From Parelaphostrongylus tenuis (taxonomy: Eukaryota > Nematoda > Chromadorea > Rhabditida > Metastrongylidae): a DNA stretch of 64,000 bases. Below are positions 44,645 to 55,599 of the stretch, in pieces (the first letter of the stretch is position 1; each line of letters starts with the position of its first letter). The stretch lies in the NCBI GenBank assembly GCA_019055375.1, contig JAHQIW010005527.1, positions 1 to 64,000 on the forward strand. Reading direction: 5' to 3'. The notes below the pieces were generated by a model. That model did not search any database and was not told the origin of the DNA. It saw only the letters and a program-made list of their open reading frames with translations. The translations under genes and the position numbers were made by a program.

Positions 44645-44694
44645 GGGCCACACACCGCTGTTTCGGAGGTTTCGGCCTCCTCGTCAGTGAGTCC
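44645..44694 (-). ncRNA. Hammerhead ribozyme (family C) with a changed cleavage site
   Basis: The core CUGACGA, stem II GGAGG-CCGAAA-CCUCC and GAAA are intact, but the base at position 17 is G instead of A. This gives a GUG triplet, outside the NUH rule, so cleavage is expected to be lost. Stem I is also weaker than in the mirror copy. Confidence 0.7.
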
Positions 44695-44938
44695 AGCTCC
44701 ACATTGAGTCCTGTAATGTAGCAAGGAGGGAGACGTATGTGGTGATGGCATAGTTTTTTTTGAATTGTTTTGAATGTTTATTGCGAGGTTTCAAAAACAG
44801 TCGACCTTATAGGTCAGTTTTGATCTAACAGCCGAAATCCATCTACTGGAAAGTGGTGATGGACCAGTGTCATTGTACACTATGCCGTCACCACAAACGC
44901 CTACCTCCTTGCTACAGTGCAAGGCTCAATGTGGGGCG

Positions 44939-44987
44939 GGGTCACTGACGAGGAGGCCGAAACCTCCGAAACACCGGTGTATGGCTC
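44939..44987 (+). ncRNA. Type I hammerhead ribozyme (family C)
   Basis: Stem I GGGUCA (44939-44944) pairs UGGCUC (44982-44987) with two wobbles. CUGACGA is at 44945-44951, followed by stem II GGAGG-CCGAAA-CCUCC, GAAA, self-complementary CACCGGUG, U, and A at 44981 before predicted cleavage (GUA). All consensus core positions are present. Confidence 0.85.
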
Positions 44988-45379
44988 TTGCTTTCCCACC
45001 CTTATTTAGGCTTTAGACATTCGTTTTTTTTTGAAATTACTCATGTTTACAGTTGTGTAGTTACATCTATTGAAATTGCTATCGTCATTGAACAGATATT
45101 CAACATGCGATGTCCAAGTCAATTATTGATGCAAAGAAATTTTATGAGCTAAAGAACGATTTACATAATTATTCATCAACAAAAATGTCGGAATCGTATA
45201 GAATGCAGTTCCACTCAGTTATTTTGCTATATGCTACAGCAATGTTCGTCTTCGAATGCTACTTTGAGTCCAAAAATCAGGTTTGCTCCAAAACCTAAGA
45301 CAATGAATGGGTCAAATGGATTAATTTGTTTTTTCTTTAAGCCGTCTTCACAGTTGTTTTTTAGTGTACCAATGCTGAT

Positions 45380-45590
45380 ACTTCCAGCATTCAATTCTAT
45401 TTTTGTTTTATTCATGAGTATCGTAGAACACTGGTTGGGCATACCTACTTGCAATGTCGACATGTGCCAGGCTGTTGTGGCATTTCATAGGTCAATCGTT
45501 ACTGATAGCCGGAAAGTGTTGGGGTTGTGGCTCAGCTCCGCTCTTTGATCAATGAACATCATAACACTCGGCCACGGCCAACTGATCACC
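45380..45590 (-). repeat. tRNA-derived SINE, family 2
   Basis: On the minus strand it starts at about 45590 with a tRNA-like GTTGGCCGTGGCCGAGTG, which resembles the 5' half of a class II tRNA, and runs through AATGCCACAACAGCCTGG to CAATTGAATGCTGG-type text. Related copies are at 61190-61390 (minus) and, more decayed, at 41200-41395 (minus). Confidence 0.6.
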
Positions 45591-45751
45591 AGTTATTGAG
45601 ATAACGTTTCGTACTTTTACATAATTCCTTTAAACAGGTGCAGATTTGAGGTGAACCACTGTAGAGTCCATGATCTATACACAAATGCAATGAGACTTCA
45701 TCAGAATCCTTCTATTATTATTTGAGCCAACATGTCCATGTGGTCTGGTAA

Positions 45752-45814
45752 AGCCTCTTGTACAGCCCGAGACACGTGTTTCGTCCTTACAGACTCATCA
45801 GCCGGGCAGAACCC
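45752..45814 (-). ncRNA. Type I hammerhead ribozyme (family A)
   Basis: The core and inner stems are identical to 6681-6743. The outer stem I strand has one change (AGAGGCU instead of AGAGCCC). It should be active. Confidence 0.88.
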
Positions 45815-45975
45815 GTCGTCTAAAATACCAGCCAGCTAGCAATCGAGTGCGAAAACACTCTGTGTTAGGTGAATGTTTCACCTGACATAGAGTGTAAAGC
45901 GTAGGTCGTCGATAACTATATATAAGGAGTGTGACGCCCCCGAGAGAACCGACTATGGAAAGATCGACAGACGAC

Positions 45976-46038
45976 GGGTTCTGCCCGGCTGATGAGTCTG
46001 TAAGGACGAAACACGTGTCTCGGGCTGTACAAGAGCCT
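45976..46038 (+). ncRNA. Type I hammerhead ribozyme (family A)
   Basis: GCCCGG/UCGGGC inner stem I, CUGAUGA, GUCU-GUAA-GGAC, GAAA, short stem III, GUC and the UGUACA bulge are all present. The outer stem ends AGAGCCU. Confidence 0.9.
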
Positions 46039-46642
46039 TTACCAGACCACACCACATGACATGTTGGCTCAAATAATAATGAAAGGATCTACTGAAATTT
46101 GAGCGTGGTCTTGGTAAAGCACTCCATCAGGAAATGTACAACAATAACTATTTTTGCTTAAAGTTCGTGGAGAAAATGTGAGAATTTGACGGCGGCCCAC
46201 AACCACCTTGGTGAGAATTTGAAAGGTTGAAAAGGTGACTAAGGCTATCTCAGCCAAACGTCACCTTACATGCGTTATCAGCAGCATCAAATTTACTTTT
46301 GATTTTGATACATTATCAAAATTATAAAAATTTAGGAATCCTGTCCCAACTACGAGACATCGGATTTCAATGCAGTTGCTTTTCCTACGACCAGTTTTCA
46401 CATGGTTTCGTTTTTCTTTCCCCGTCTTGGTGGACGCTTGGTGCCACCTCATTCTCTACCGTTTCTACACCCTTCAATAAAATTCTATAGGTCTTGTTTT
46501 GGTAATTAGTCAATCACTCAGTTAACAGGGAAGATTTCATAGGCACAGTAATTGGTGGAATCTAAAATGAACATTAATGTTTAACTAAAGGTATCTAGGC
46601 TTCTCAAAACATTGTAGCCGAAAATATCTAGCATCGGAAGTT

Positions 46643-47002
46643 GTGTTATATTTTGATGAATCGATACCTCGACTTGCAAATATTCTCATACATGGGCACT
46701 TGCAACATAGACGTTTGAATTTTACGATTTTTTTTATTTTTGGGAAAGCTCTTACATTATGTCGCGGCATCATAAATGAGATGATGAAAGCGAAATTAAT
46801 GCCGAAACGCCTTATTGAACTAGCGCATTCACAAAAATTTCAGTTCGATCCTTTCATCGCTACTCATTCCATTGAAAACATGGCATGTATTAACGCTCAC
46901 CAACAGCTCCAATGTAATTCGGAATATCAGAAGTTGTTGCAAAATTTTCTCCGAAGGGTTCTGCCCAGAAATCAACAATTTGGGAATCACCAAGGAACCT
47001 GA
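46643..47002 (+). CDS. Unassigned open frame upstream of paralogue 3
   Basis: This 119-codon frame contains ILIHGHLQHRRLNFTIFF and EMMKAKLMPKRLIELAHSQK, and ends in NQQFGNHQGT. A weak match to the frame at 23538-23840 lies in the corresponding place upstream of paralogue 2. No domain is recognised. It could be the end of a gene that was duplicated with the family, or chance. Confidence 0.25.
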   Translation: MLYFDESIPRLANILIHGHLQHRRLNFTIFFIFGKALTLCRGIINEMMKAKLMPKRLIELAHSQKFQFDPFIATHSIENMACINAHQQLQCNSEYQKLLQNFLRRVLPRNQQFGNHQGT

Positions 47003-47169
47003 CAAAGTGAAGAAACTTTTACGCCGGCAATGATTTCGCATGAGTGCCGAGTGTCATTTCCGTTGTTGTTTTCTGGATGTTCTGAAGCAAACTATGAAAT
47101 ATTTGTCTTCAGTTGGATTTACATTATTTGACAGGATTTTTAGGAGGTAAAAATGAATTTCTTAAAAAG

Positions 47170-48991
47170 ATGGTGAATTCTTGGATCGATCTCTTGATGA
47201 CATCGCTTTTAACCACAATCACGACAGTGTTGGGATGTGGAGTGTTACCTGCAGCTCAAGGTGACGATCAGAAAATTGCTATAGTACTATAATTTTTCCT
47301 TTGTAGATAAAATCTCACAAAGTCTAATTGCAGTAGTCTAATTAATGTCATTAGTTTCGTTAATTTTTGGCAGCGTTGTGTTTTCTTAAATATCTATCAC
47401 AGAGTATAAACTGGTGCGCAAAAATTCGACCTCACACAGGACTTGAACTCGCGCGTCATCCTTATATACTGCGCGTGCTACCCAGACCATCGCTTTGTTA
47501 CCACTCTTTCTATAATATATCCAATCCTAGCTGTTAGCAAACACACTTTAACAGGTTTAGTTGAGTAAGAATCTTTCGATAAGCACGGCAGGTTTGGTCG
47601 GGTAAGCACCTTTCGATGTCACGGCATTTAATTCATCATGGCTAACAGCTTTTCATCTGTAACTTCCTAAAGTCGAATATTTACGCGCCACTCAATACTT
47701 TAAGGTCTAATTAGAGGGAGTGCTTTTAACACCTCATTATCACTCTACCGTAATCCGAACTTTCTCATGGGATTTTGGATTGTACTCATAAGAAGTCGTT
47801 CAAACCTGATAAATATATAAACATAGAGCTTTGGTTTTCAATTATCCATTACAAAAAGTTACAAAACTTCGTCGCAGTGAGCACTAGGGACTTCACTCTT
47901 ACCGGCTTTACCTTGCCTGTTGCCATGGTATACACTGAAACACTGGACGTTTTCGTTCGTGTTCCTGGTATTGCAACTAGCAAGAAAGGAGCTCAGGACT
48001 TTGTACAACGCCTTGTAATGCAAACAGTGAGTTCGAAACTTTGAGATATTGAGCTTTTTCTTCGCAAAGTCTGAAGAGGCATAGTAGGCGAACTCCAACT
48101 TCTTCACAATTCGTCAGCCCCGTAGTGCTGACGTGACTTGCACAGACATGATTTAACCGAAAACAACTCAAATAGCTCCTTCAGATAATAAGAAGATCCT
48201 TTTTATAGGTCTTTGATGCTCTCGAACGCCAAGCTCGTAATGCACTTCTACCTGATGGTGTAATCTCGACCATTTTGAATCAGCTTACAGTTAGCATCAT
48301 TTACGAACCATTACATTGCAAAAACGTCATTCTTTCAAGGACGGAAAAGTGTGGGTTTTTACTCTCAAACTTTCGTTTGAAAGATTCAAGGCAGAGGAGT
48401 ATGGCATGGTTTATAGAAGGAAAACTGCGTTCATTATTCTCTCAAGAACATATTATCAGAAATTTAGTGGAAATGTCTCAAATTGGGAAAAACTACCGCA
48501 ATGGTGTAAAGATAAAGCCTTCAAAAAAATGATACAGTATTCTATGTGTCAGATTTGAAGGCTGTTGAAGAAGAAAAGAGACTCAGTGCTCGGAACTATT
48601 TTTAACTTTTTGTTTTATACTGTAATAGAAGATGCCTTCACCGAACTCATAAGTTTTGCAGTCGACTTGGAACCACCGCACTGCCTCATCTCTAACAACA
48701 AAGTGGTGGGAAGTTGTAGTGAAAGGAGTATAGTCGCGAAGAGGTGTGTGAAATTCGTGCAGGTTCCCAACGAACACTTGTCATTCTCAGGAACTCTCTT
48801 GGTGAGGAATACTTTCTTTTAACCACTACTCCGTTTTTCAAAAAAAAATTCTGTAGACTACAAACATCGTTATGGCAAATTGGTCGAGAGAGATGTGGCA
48901 AAGTGTGGTGGACAGAGCACTTCAAATGTTGATATCAGGCCCATATGGATCAAACTTCCTCCGTGCAACTTCCACTGTGAACGGAAACTAA
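47170..48991 (+). CDS. Secreted-protein family paralogue 3 (five exons, intact)
   Basis: Exons: 47170-47260 (ATG, leader MVNSWIDLLMTSLLTTITTV then LGCGVLPAAQ), 47878-48026 (FTLTGFTLPVAMVYTETLDV...RLVMQT), 48209-48350 (VFDALERQARNALLPDG...LTVSIIYEPLHC), 48662-48801 (PPHCLISNNKVVGSCSE...LSFSGTLL) and 48857-48991 (TTNIVMANWSREMWQSVVDR...SNFLRATSTVNGN, stop TAA). Lengths 91, 149, 142, 140 and 135 total 657, giving 218 residues with phases 1-0-1-0. All introns are GT-AG (donors GTGACG, GTGAGT, GTGGGT, GTGAGG; acceptors TCGCAG, TTATAG, TTGCAG, TGTAG). The hydrophobic N-terminus suggests secretion. Conserved residues across paralogues include GF(T/S)LPVAMVYT, V(P/S)GIA, VFD(V/A)LE, YEP..C, NWSR.MW and GP(F/Y).SNF. 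The usual AATAAA is AATGAA here. The family is unrecognised and the function unknown. Confidence 0.85.
47440..47520 (-). repeat. tRNA-like SINE head in intron 1 of paralogue 3
   Basis: On the minus strand a box-A-like GGTCTGGGTAGCACGCGC leads to a box-B-like GAGTTCAAGTCC. There is no matching acceptor stem. It resembles the tRNA-like segment at 7125-7205. Confidence 0.45.
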
Positions 48992-49334
48992 AATTGAACT
49001 GTGATGTTTTTTGGCATGCACTTCTTTTTAATTGATTGTTGTTACTATGCAGCACCAATGAACTATCAAACTACATGGGTGTTGAATTGTTGGAAATGTA
49101 GTAAGTTGCGATGGATCTAGTGCTTTAAACAATTAATTGAAAGATAGCAAATAGAAAATCACACAATGGACTTTTTTGTTGATATTTTTAAAGAATGCTC
49201 CTATCGTTTTCTCCTTACTGGTCTTGAAAACTAACTGCGAAAAAAAATCAGAAAAAAGGGCAAAAACACAATTCAGAATAAAGAGCTGGAATAGGTGTAC
49301 TCTACTAGAATTTTTTTGCCGATTTTTAGCAGTG

Positions 49335-49754
49335 TTATGATGCCATAGATACATATTCAAAGACGTTGAAGAGCTTGCAAATCATTCAGCTCTAAGTCGA
49401 CGTTGTAAGCGCATTCCAGCTGTACAGAGAGCGCGTGCTGCCATACATATCCAAGCTGCAATTTCGCTACCACTGCTGCCTAATATAGACTATCGATGCT
49501 GTCAGCAAAAACAACCTACCGTAACCAGCCTGGATTCAGATGTTTTGCATAATTATATCGATAAATTTGCAACGTCCTTGGATATTAATAACATCATAAC
49601 ATTGCTGAAAAGCACTAAGTATAAAGGATTCAATAGATTACACATAATCAGTAGCTTCAGCTTAACCGTTCGAAGACCACCGTTGATAGGCATCTCCATC
49701 TCGTCGCCAACGCGGCAGTCGGTGGCGAGTCAATCGAGATTGCGATTGGAGTAA
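49335..49754 (+). CDS. Unassigned open frame downstream of paralogue 3
   Basis: The frame is open from about 49335 and includes DVEELANHSALSRRCKRIP, then AVQRARAAIHIQAAISLPLL, then LDSDVLHNYIDKFATSLDIN and NIITLLKSTKYKGF. It begins after an acceptor-like TTTTTAG (about 49320-49326). The first two thirds look protein-like; the last third does not. It could be a host exon or the decayed N-terminal part of the PLE that follows at 50088. No family is recognised. Confidence 0.25.
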
Positions 49755-50489
49755 ATAATATTTCCAGGGCCGTAGTTTCGCAGTGGTACAGGAATTTTTC
49801 GTCACCAAAGGGATTTTGTCATCTATAAGAGATAAAATTAAAATGATCAGACTTCAGTAAGACTTTCATTGCTTGAAACATGCAAAATAATTACAAAACA
49901 ATTCTAATTCTAAAATAATACTGCAAATTGTACTGCAAAGCTACTTCATCAACTACTCTTGCAAATTTTTCAGTCATTAGCACTTGTTCTCCAGTTCCCA
50001 AACTATCGAGTGCTTACTAATAGTCCGGGAGAAGTACAATTCCGTGAAAAGAAACGAAAGGAAATGCTTCTTTTTCTTAAGCGGGGCACGAGGTGTTGAA
50101 TCCAAACTTCATTTCAAACTATTAAATAGAAAACTATAGGGTTGGGAATGGGGCAGCGACTGGCGCGTAACCTAGCTATTGCCTTCATGTCCAGAGTAGA
50201 AGCTCCAGTGATTGATCTACGACCATTACTCTACTGTAGGTTTATAGGTGATTGCTTGCTCATCTGTTCGACTCAAGAAAAACTCGACAGATGTTTCATA
50301 TTGCTAGGTGAACAGTCAGAGTATATAAAATTCACCCATGAGGCACCAAAAGATGATTGGCTTCCTTTTCTGAACGTGCAAATAAACTTAAGTGATGAAG
50401 GCTATATAACAAAGTAGTGCCGAAAGCCAAGTAATGAAAATATCCTGCTTAACTATCTCTCCTCTCATCTCTCAAACATAAAAGAGGCG

Positions 50490-50981
50490 TTGATAGAAAA
50501 CGTGTTTCGAACAGCCATCGGTATGTGCACCGGAAAGGAGCATAGAGGAGAACCCGAAAAGCTAGCTTGGGAAATAGCCATTTCTAATAGCCCGATTAGG
50601 TTGAGTGGGAAGAACACGTCTTTGCGCGAAAGTTCTAGAGAAAGTAAAATCCCGTTCGTCCTCCCGTTCTTTTCAAACAAGATAAGTACGGCTATAAAAA
50701 GTTGCTTGAAAAGAGCAGGCTTAGAGCAACTGGTATCAGTAACAGAAATACCACCAAATACTCTTAGGCGCCAATTAATTTGTAATCGTTTATATGACCT
50801 CCTCTGCACAGCAAAAAACTGCCGAATGTGTCCTTACGGCAGAAACGGTGATTACATGAGCGTAGGCCCAGTGTACCTAATCTCTTGCAACGCGTGCAAC
50901 GATAAATATATTGGCGAAACGGGTAAACCGCAATATGCTCGCAGAGAAGAACACCTAGCTGACCTGCGCCAGACTAGATAA
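50490..50981 (+). pseudogene. PLE thumb and GIY-YIG endonuclease region
   Basis: This 163-codon frame covers the region C-terminal to the RT palm and the GIY-YIG nuclease (VYLISCNACNDKYIGETGKP, ending EEHLADLRQTR). It lacks its N-terminal RT in frame because of the stop at about 50415, and it loses its C-terminus at a shift near 50980. The nuclease motif itself is intact, including the downstream arginine pair. Confidence 0.85.
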
Positions 50982-51390
50982 AACACTCCCGTTAGGTATA
51001 CATAGAGGCCAAAAGCATGCCGCAGTATTTGATATAAAGGTCACCATCCTTGAGCAGGATCAAAAACATCAGCGCAAAAGATACTTTAGGCGTTCTGGAT
51101 GAACACGGCGAATACAGCAATGAACGGCACGAAAGAATGCCTTGTAACATGATATGAGTCAGTGTATAGGACTGTTGTTTTCAATGGGTATAGTGCATTA
51201 CTGGCCTATGTGATTACCGTCCCGTTGTTCTTCGCTTGTTCATTCAGTGGAAGACATATGATAACAGCGATGAGTATGTTAAAGGTTGACTTTGCGCTTG
51301 ATGCGATCGAAATCTAGGTCTGACAATTTTCTCTGAAGAAGTGATGGAAATGTTTGACTGATTGGATCATAAACAACTTTGACCTTTTGA

Positions 51391-51424
51391 GGCTCCAACG
51401 AAGACGACCTGCCGAAACTTTGGA
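51391..51424 (+). ncRNA. Decayed hammerhead-like motif at third PLE 3' end
   Basis: GGCU, a CGAAGA block, GACC...GCC and GAAAC are present in the order of the Penelope-type motif, but the first core strand (CUGANGA) is disrupted. Position at the 3' end of a PLE is the main support. Confidence 0.35.
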
Positions 51425-51631
51425 TTTGACACCTCGTGCCCCGGTTTAGAAGAAAAAACAAGAATTACTGAAACATGCCGAGGTTAACAGACAGTCGGTC
51501 TTGGGATTTGTTACAAGACGTGCCAACAAGGAAATACGACAGCATTCCACACAATGCGACTACATACCACATAATCGTAATAAAAAACAAGTTTTCACGA
51601 TACGTTGGCTTTTTCCGATTTGAAAAATAAA

Positions 51632-51936
51632 AAATAAAGGATGAAGCTCTCGGCTTTGATTAATCCCTGAGGAATGCGCCATGCCTTTGCCTAGAATATT
51701 TAGCTTCATTTGAAGTGACTGGATGCATATTAAACCTTTACAATGACAGAGAATCGCTCTCTCGCTGTATTTAGTCAGTGCTGATTATTCTTCCAGACAA
51801 GTCTATTACCACTTCACTACGATAGAGGGATGAGTGGCTTGGTGAGCATTGAGAGAAGGGGTCGTACCATCGCCCTTGTATGCAACACAAAGCACCTCTA
51901 ATCACTTCGCCACATGCGCTTTTTTCAATTAAGGAC
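51632..51936 (-). repeat. tRNA-derived SINE, family 1, near full length
   Basis: It aligns over its full length with 32690-33000: tRNA-like head GCGCATGTGGCGAAGTG on the minus strand (about 51930), body with AGTCAGTGCTGATTATTC on the plus strand, and tail TAATCCCTGAGGAATGCGCC. The copies are strongly diverged. Confidence 0.7.
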
Positions 51937-52189
51937 AAATGGGCATTTTTCCACTAGAAAAGGTTAGGCATTAGGCTCCAGTGGACAAAAGGTGAGGAGC
52001 CGGAAAGCGCAATCGTAAGTTTGAGGTCCAGCTTAAATGCTCAATTTTGCACGTATCTGAGCATTCTCGTGGATGCGTTTTGCATCCTCAGCCATGAAGG
52101 ACTAGGCGGCATTTGAAATCAGAACTATTCTGACACTTTTTCTGGATAAAGAGAAAACGATGGGCGTTACTACAGAGCTTTTTTCAGCA

Positions 52190-52224
52190 GCGGATGTTTC
52201 GGAATATTCCTCTTTTTCAGAGCC
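52190..52224 (-). ncRNA. Decayed Penelope-type hammerhead-like motif
   Basis: On the minus strand GGCU, CUGAAAA (G8 lost), a palindromic stem II GGAAUAUUCC, GAAA, C and AUC are present. Stem II is strong but the core is mutated. Confidence 0.4.
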
Positions 52225-53054
52225 TGTAAAGATCACGTTGACAAAATTGTAATAAACAGCCAAATATCACCTAAACCTCTACGGAAGCAAGCAACAAATA
52301 TTTCAATGGCAACACCCCAAAGAAACTTTACTTGGATTTTTTTCCTACTTACAACTACAAATACTAGAAGCTGAAGAATGCATGAGTTGTATTCGAGCCT
52401 TTCGGTGAAGAAAGTGAGAAGCTGGAGGGCCCAAAACATCGCGCAAACATTTTTAAAACAACAATCTATCAGCTCTGTTATGCAACAGAGTAGACAAATG
52501 ATAATTCGTCAGCACAAACGACTCTGTGCCTCACTTTCAGTGCATTTAAAAGGGCATAGTTTACAATATAACCAGCTTAGACAATGCTTAGCAGGAATGC
52601 GCATCTTTGAGATTTGGAAGGTATCCCATTTTGAAGAACAAGTTGAATGCACAACGACAGCGTTGCACAGATACTTGTCGTATAATGAGAAAACAGACAA
52701 CATATGAACAAAAATAGCAGTAGGATGTTTTTGAAAGCAATGCAAGGGCTGTCTCGGGAGGACACCTAAATCATTAGCGATCGCTTTTGAAAAGACACAG
52801 CTGCCTCGAAGACATCTGGAGCAGAGCTTTTAACTCCATTATTTGCCCAATTCTTTAAGGGTAGGATGAAATGTGAAATATAATCAAATTGTTGAGATGC
52901 GAGCAAAACCTGGAACTTGAGGTGGCTTCTAAGCAGCAATCGGCCTCCCCACGAACTCACTATGTTTTCTACTTCACATTGAGGCTCTGGGTCTGCTTTT
53001 CTCTCGACTGTTGTATTGGTAAATTCTAAAGTTTTCTAATTTTGCTGAATGACG

Positions 53055-53160
53055 TGCAGAACTCTGGGCGTCAGACGAGATTTCATGCGCACTTCACGTT
53101 TTCCGGAGACGCGTGCTAACCATTGCATTGCCGGCGCTTGTTCTGCAATTACTCTTTCTG
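53055..53160 (-). repeat. tRNA-derived SINE head, family 3
   Basis: On the minus strand GCGCCGGCAATGCAATGG followed by TTAGCACGCGTCTCCGG aligns with the heads at 35360-35470 and 36400-36500. Confidence 0.45.
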
Positions 53161-55599
53161 CAACACAGCTGTATAGATCTGATAGCAAAATTTGTCATCA
53201 CTCAAAAAAAGTAAACTTAATCGAAGTGAAGAAAAGTTCTGCAACGACACATTAGCATTCTGGAGTCTATAGCGCAATTTGAGAACAAAAACTACAGAAT
53301 GCAACTTTCTTCCACACTATTCGCTATGAAAAATGAAACTTCGAGAGATTGGGGCATTTTTTTATAAAAATATATTTATATGTCATATGTCCTTACAATA
53401 ATAATTTTTTTCAGCAAGAATATGTGCTTGGAATCAAGATTTTCCATACAATACCAAAAAATCTTGTGTGAAGTTGAAACAACACACCCCAAAAGTAAAA
53501 CAATATTTATTCATTTTTTGTTAGTAAGACATACTACGAAATTTTTTTTACAGGAAGCTGAGGCTCATAATGGGCATTACTCGAACCATCGAATCCACAG
53601 AACATTCAAGAGCTTAAATCTCACCTTACCGCGATATGGCCGACTTTCGAGAAGCTCTGCTATAACGGTGTGAGATTCAAAATAAATTGCGCTCTATAAC
53701 GGTAGCGCAATTTTACTATTACTTCGCTGAAAGCACTTAGAGCACATGGGCGTGAGGAAATCTCGTAGCATCAGAGCTGTTTCATAAAGATTTTCTTTCA
53801 GAACAGAGAAACAATCCTAATTAGATATCAAAGTCACGCTTCACTTGCAACACTCCGAAGAACGATCATTCGATGACATATTGAGATCGCGGCATCACAG
53901 CTTCGCTTGCGTCGTCCCCAGCTACGTAGATCAGCCCTGAACACACTCTCGCGTACTGAATAAATTTTATTCTCTCTGCTGCATTTTAGAGAAACCGTCT
54001 TTCCAGAATGCAAGGTTTTGTTGGATTGGAACGTTGAATTCGTTAAATCTTATGCTTTTGAATGATTATCAATAGTCTAGAGAGAGAGAGCTCTGTCTTG
54101 CGAGAAAAACGCATGTGTGAAACACAAATGTTTTCTTTTTTGAAGCGTTACAAAAAGACTTTTCGAAAAAAGGTTATGTATCGCGCTAGCTAGGAATTTA
54201 AGCTTTTGAATACTAACCCTCTTATAAAAGGTTCTTGTCAGCGAATGGGGTCGAATACTCACTTGTTACCAGATAACCGAAAAGTACTGCAAATGTTATA
54301 AAACAACTGGAATGCCTTGCTTTTCTGGAGAATTTTCCCTCCTTGAAGCATGCGATATTTTCTAGACTTATGAACGTTCTTTATTTTGGCATGAAGCCAT
54401 TACAGGAGTCTTTCTTGTAATACTAAATCATTTAGTAGTATCATATTCTCTTATTCCCTTGACAGCCACATGGAAATCTTGCGCGGCACGTGACGCGATC
54501 GCACTGCTGTTGCATCAAGCTACTATAATAACGTGGTAGTTTTTTCGATGAAATTAGGATTAGTTCCGTTACTAAGAATTCTTCTTCGTCAGGGCTAAAC
54601 TCGATGGAAGAGACTTCAATTATGCTCTTTGCAGTAGGAACAAAGCTGTCCCTTTCCTCTAAGTCATCAGGTTTTCGAAGGAAAAATCAAATACTGACGA
54701 AACGGCAACATTTCAAACTGTTATCAAACATTTTAATTTCAATATCATTTTATTCATATCCCTTTATTCATCCATACTTCAATCATATTTATCTTTCACC
54801 TTTTACAACAACAATAATTTACTCATACACAATTCCACGAATGATTGATAGTTGAATAATCAATTTTATCATTTTGTACCTCTGAATTTTTCATGGCATG
54901 AATTTCAGTTTTTATACAAAGCTATTCAAATAGTACACAAAAGTTATTATAATGATTGAAAATTGCAAGACCTGGAATATTATGGCAGAAATAATGTTGT
55001 TCAGTGCCTGCGATGTCGCTTTATCGAGAACACTCGATAACCTCATGAGTATTGGTGTACTTCACAAGCTGATGCGTCCATAGAATAGTAGAAAAGCTTT
55101 TGTTCAAGCGCTAAATGGGTGATCACTTTATATTAATCACTTATACTTCACATAAAGATTATTCACCAATACAAGCTTTGCCACTGGTCAAGCTCAGTGA
55201 TTTTATGGGCACTCTGTATTTCATTTCTTGAATGTCTATAAAAGTTTCTGGCAGGCACTTGTTGTAGAAAATGTTGAAACTTTCTTGGGTATAAGTCATT
55301 CTTTGTGTTTTTTTGCTCATTTGAAAGCCCGTTTTCTCCCGTGTTCACTGAAATATAATGTATCGGGCTATTCTAATATGGCGGCGTCACTTGAGGCCAT
55401 TGGTAAAAACGTATTTTTTGCTTGTGCAAAACAGTACCAATTTATGTATTTATTTCAAAATGGAGTTAACAAGAGAGCAAAGTAGGTTGCTGATGATGCA
55501 CGAACAGCTGTGGGTTCAAAATATACGCCATCGTTTTCTACAACTTTCTGCTATCGGTCCGCCTAGTTTCGGATCCAGTCGAAGCACCATTCCTTTGAA

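Larger units (their letters stand above)
44590..45045. mobile_element. Family C hammerhead foldback element, copy 2
   Basis: Outer arms are an A-rich run plus ATGAATGTCCAAAGCCTGAA (left) and TTTAGGCTTTAGACATTCG plus a T run (right). Inner arms carry hammerheads at 44645-44694 (minus) and 44939-44987 (plus). The centre differs from copy 1 (7835-8232) by about 90 bp of extra AT-rich sequence following GGTGATGGCATAG. It has no coding capacity. Confidence 0.75.
45715..46140. mobile_element. Family A hammerhead foldback element, copy 3
   Basis: The left arm is a short unit fragment (TTATTATTTGAGCCAACATG to CCCGTCGTCT at about 45821). It is joined directly to a near-complete inverted unit (about 45822-46140) that ends GAGCGTGGTCTTGGTAAAGC. 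Ribozymes lie at 45752-45814 (minus) and 45976-46038 (plus). Unlike copies 1 and 2 there is no direct partial repeat, so the inversion point lies within the first unit. Confidence 0.8.
50088..51449 (+). mobile_element. Penelope-like element, third copy (diverged)
   Basis: RT C-terminal half: GQRLARNLAIAFMSR (about 50148), then LLYCRFIGDCLLICSTQEKL (about 50230), where motif C YIDD has become FIGD, losing a catalytic Asp. After a stop near 50415 the frame resumes with LIENVFRTAIGMCTGKEH, KIPFVLPFFSNKISTAIKSC, and a GIY-YIG domain GPVYLISCNACNDKYIGETG (about 50868-50930). The last part shifts frame near 50980 (AAVFDIKVTILEQD). It is a different subfamily from the 15-19 kb pair. It is bracketed by GGGGCACGAGGTGT (50088) and its inverse ACACCTCGTGCCCC (about 51430), and carries a decayed hammerhead-like motif at 51391-51424. 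Confidence 0.85.
51940..55595. other. Gene-poor stretch
   Basis: It contains a hammerhead-like relic on the minus strand at 52190-52224, a SINE head at 53055-53160 and a stretch near 54150-54240 related to 38290-38380 (GCTAG(G/A)AATTTAAGCTTTTGAA type). The open frame at 52378-52707 (109 codons, Q- and S-rich) has no recognisable domain. Confidence 0.4.

Noticed and set aside
54580..54720. Hammerhead-like CUGACGA strings near CTTCGTCAGGG and ACTGACGAAACGG
   Set aside because: Neither has a stem II followed by GAAA and a NUH triplet with pairing stem I.
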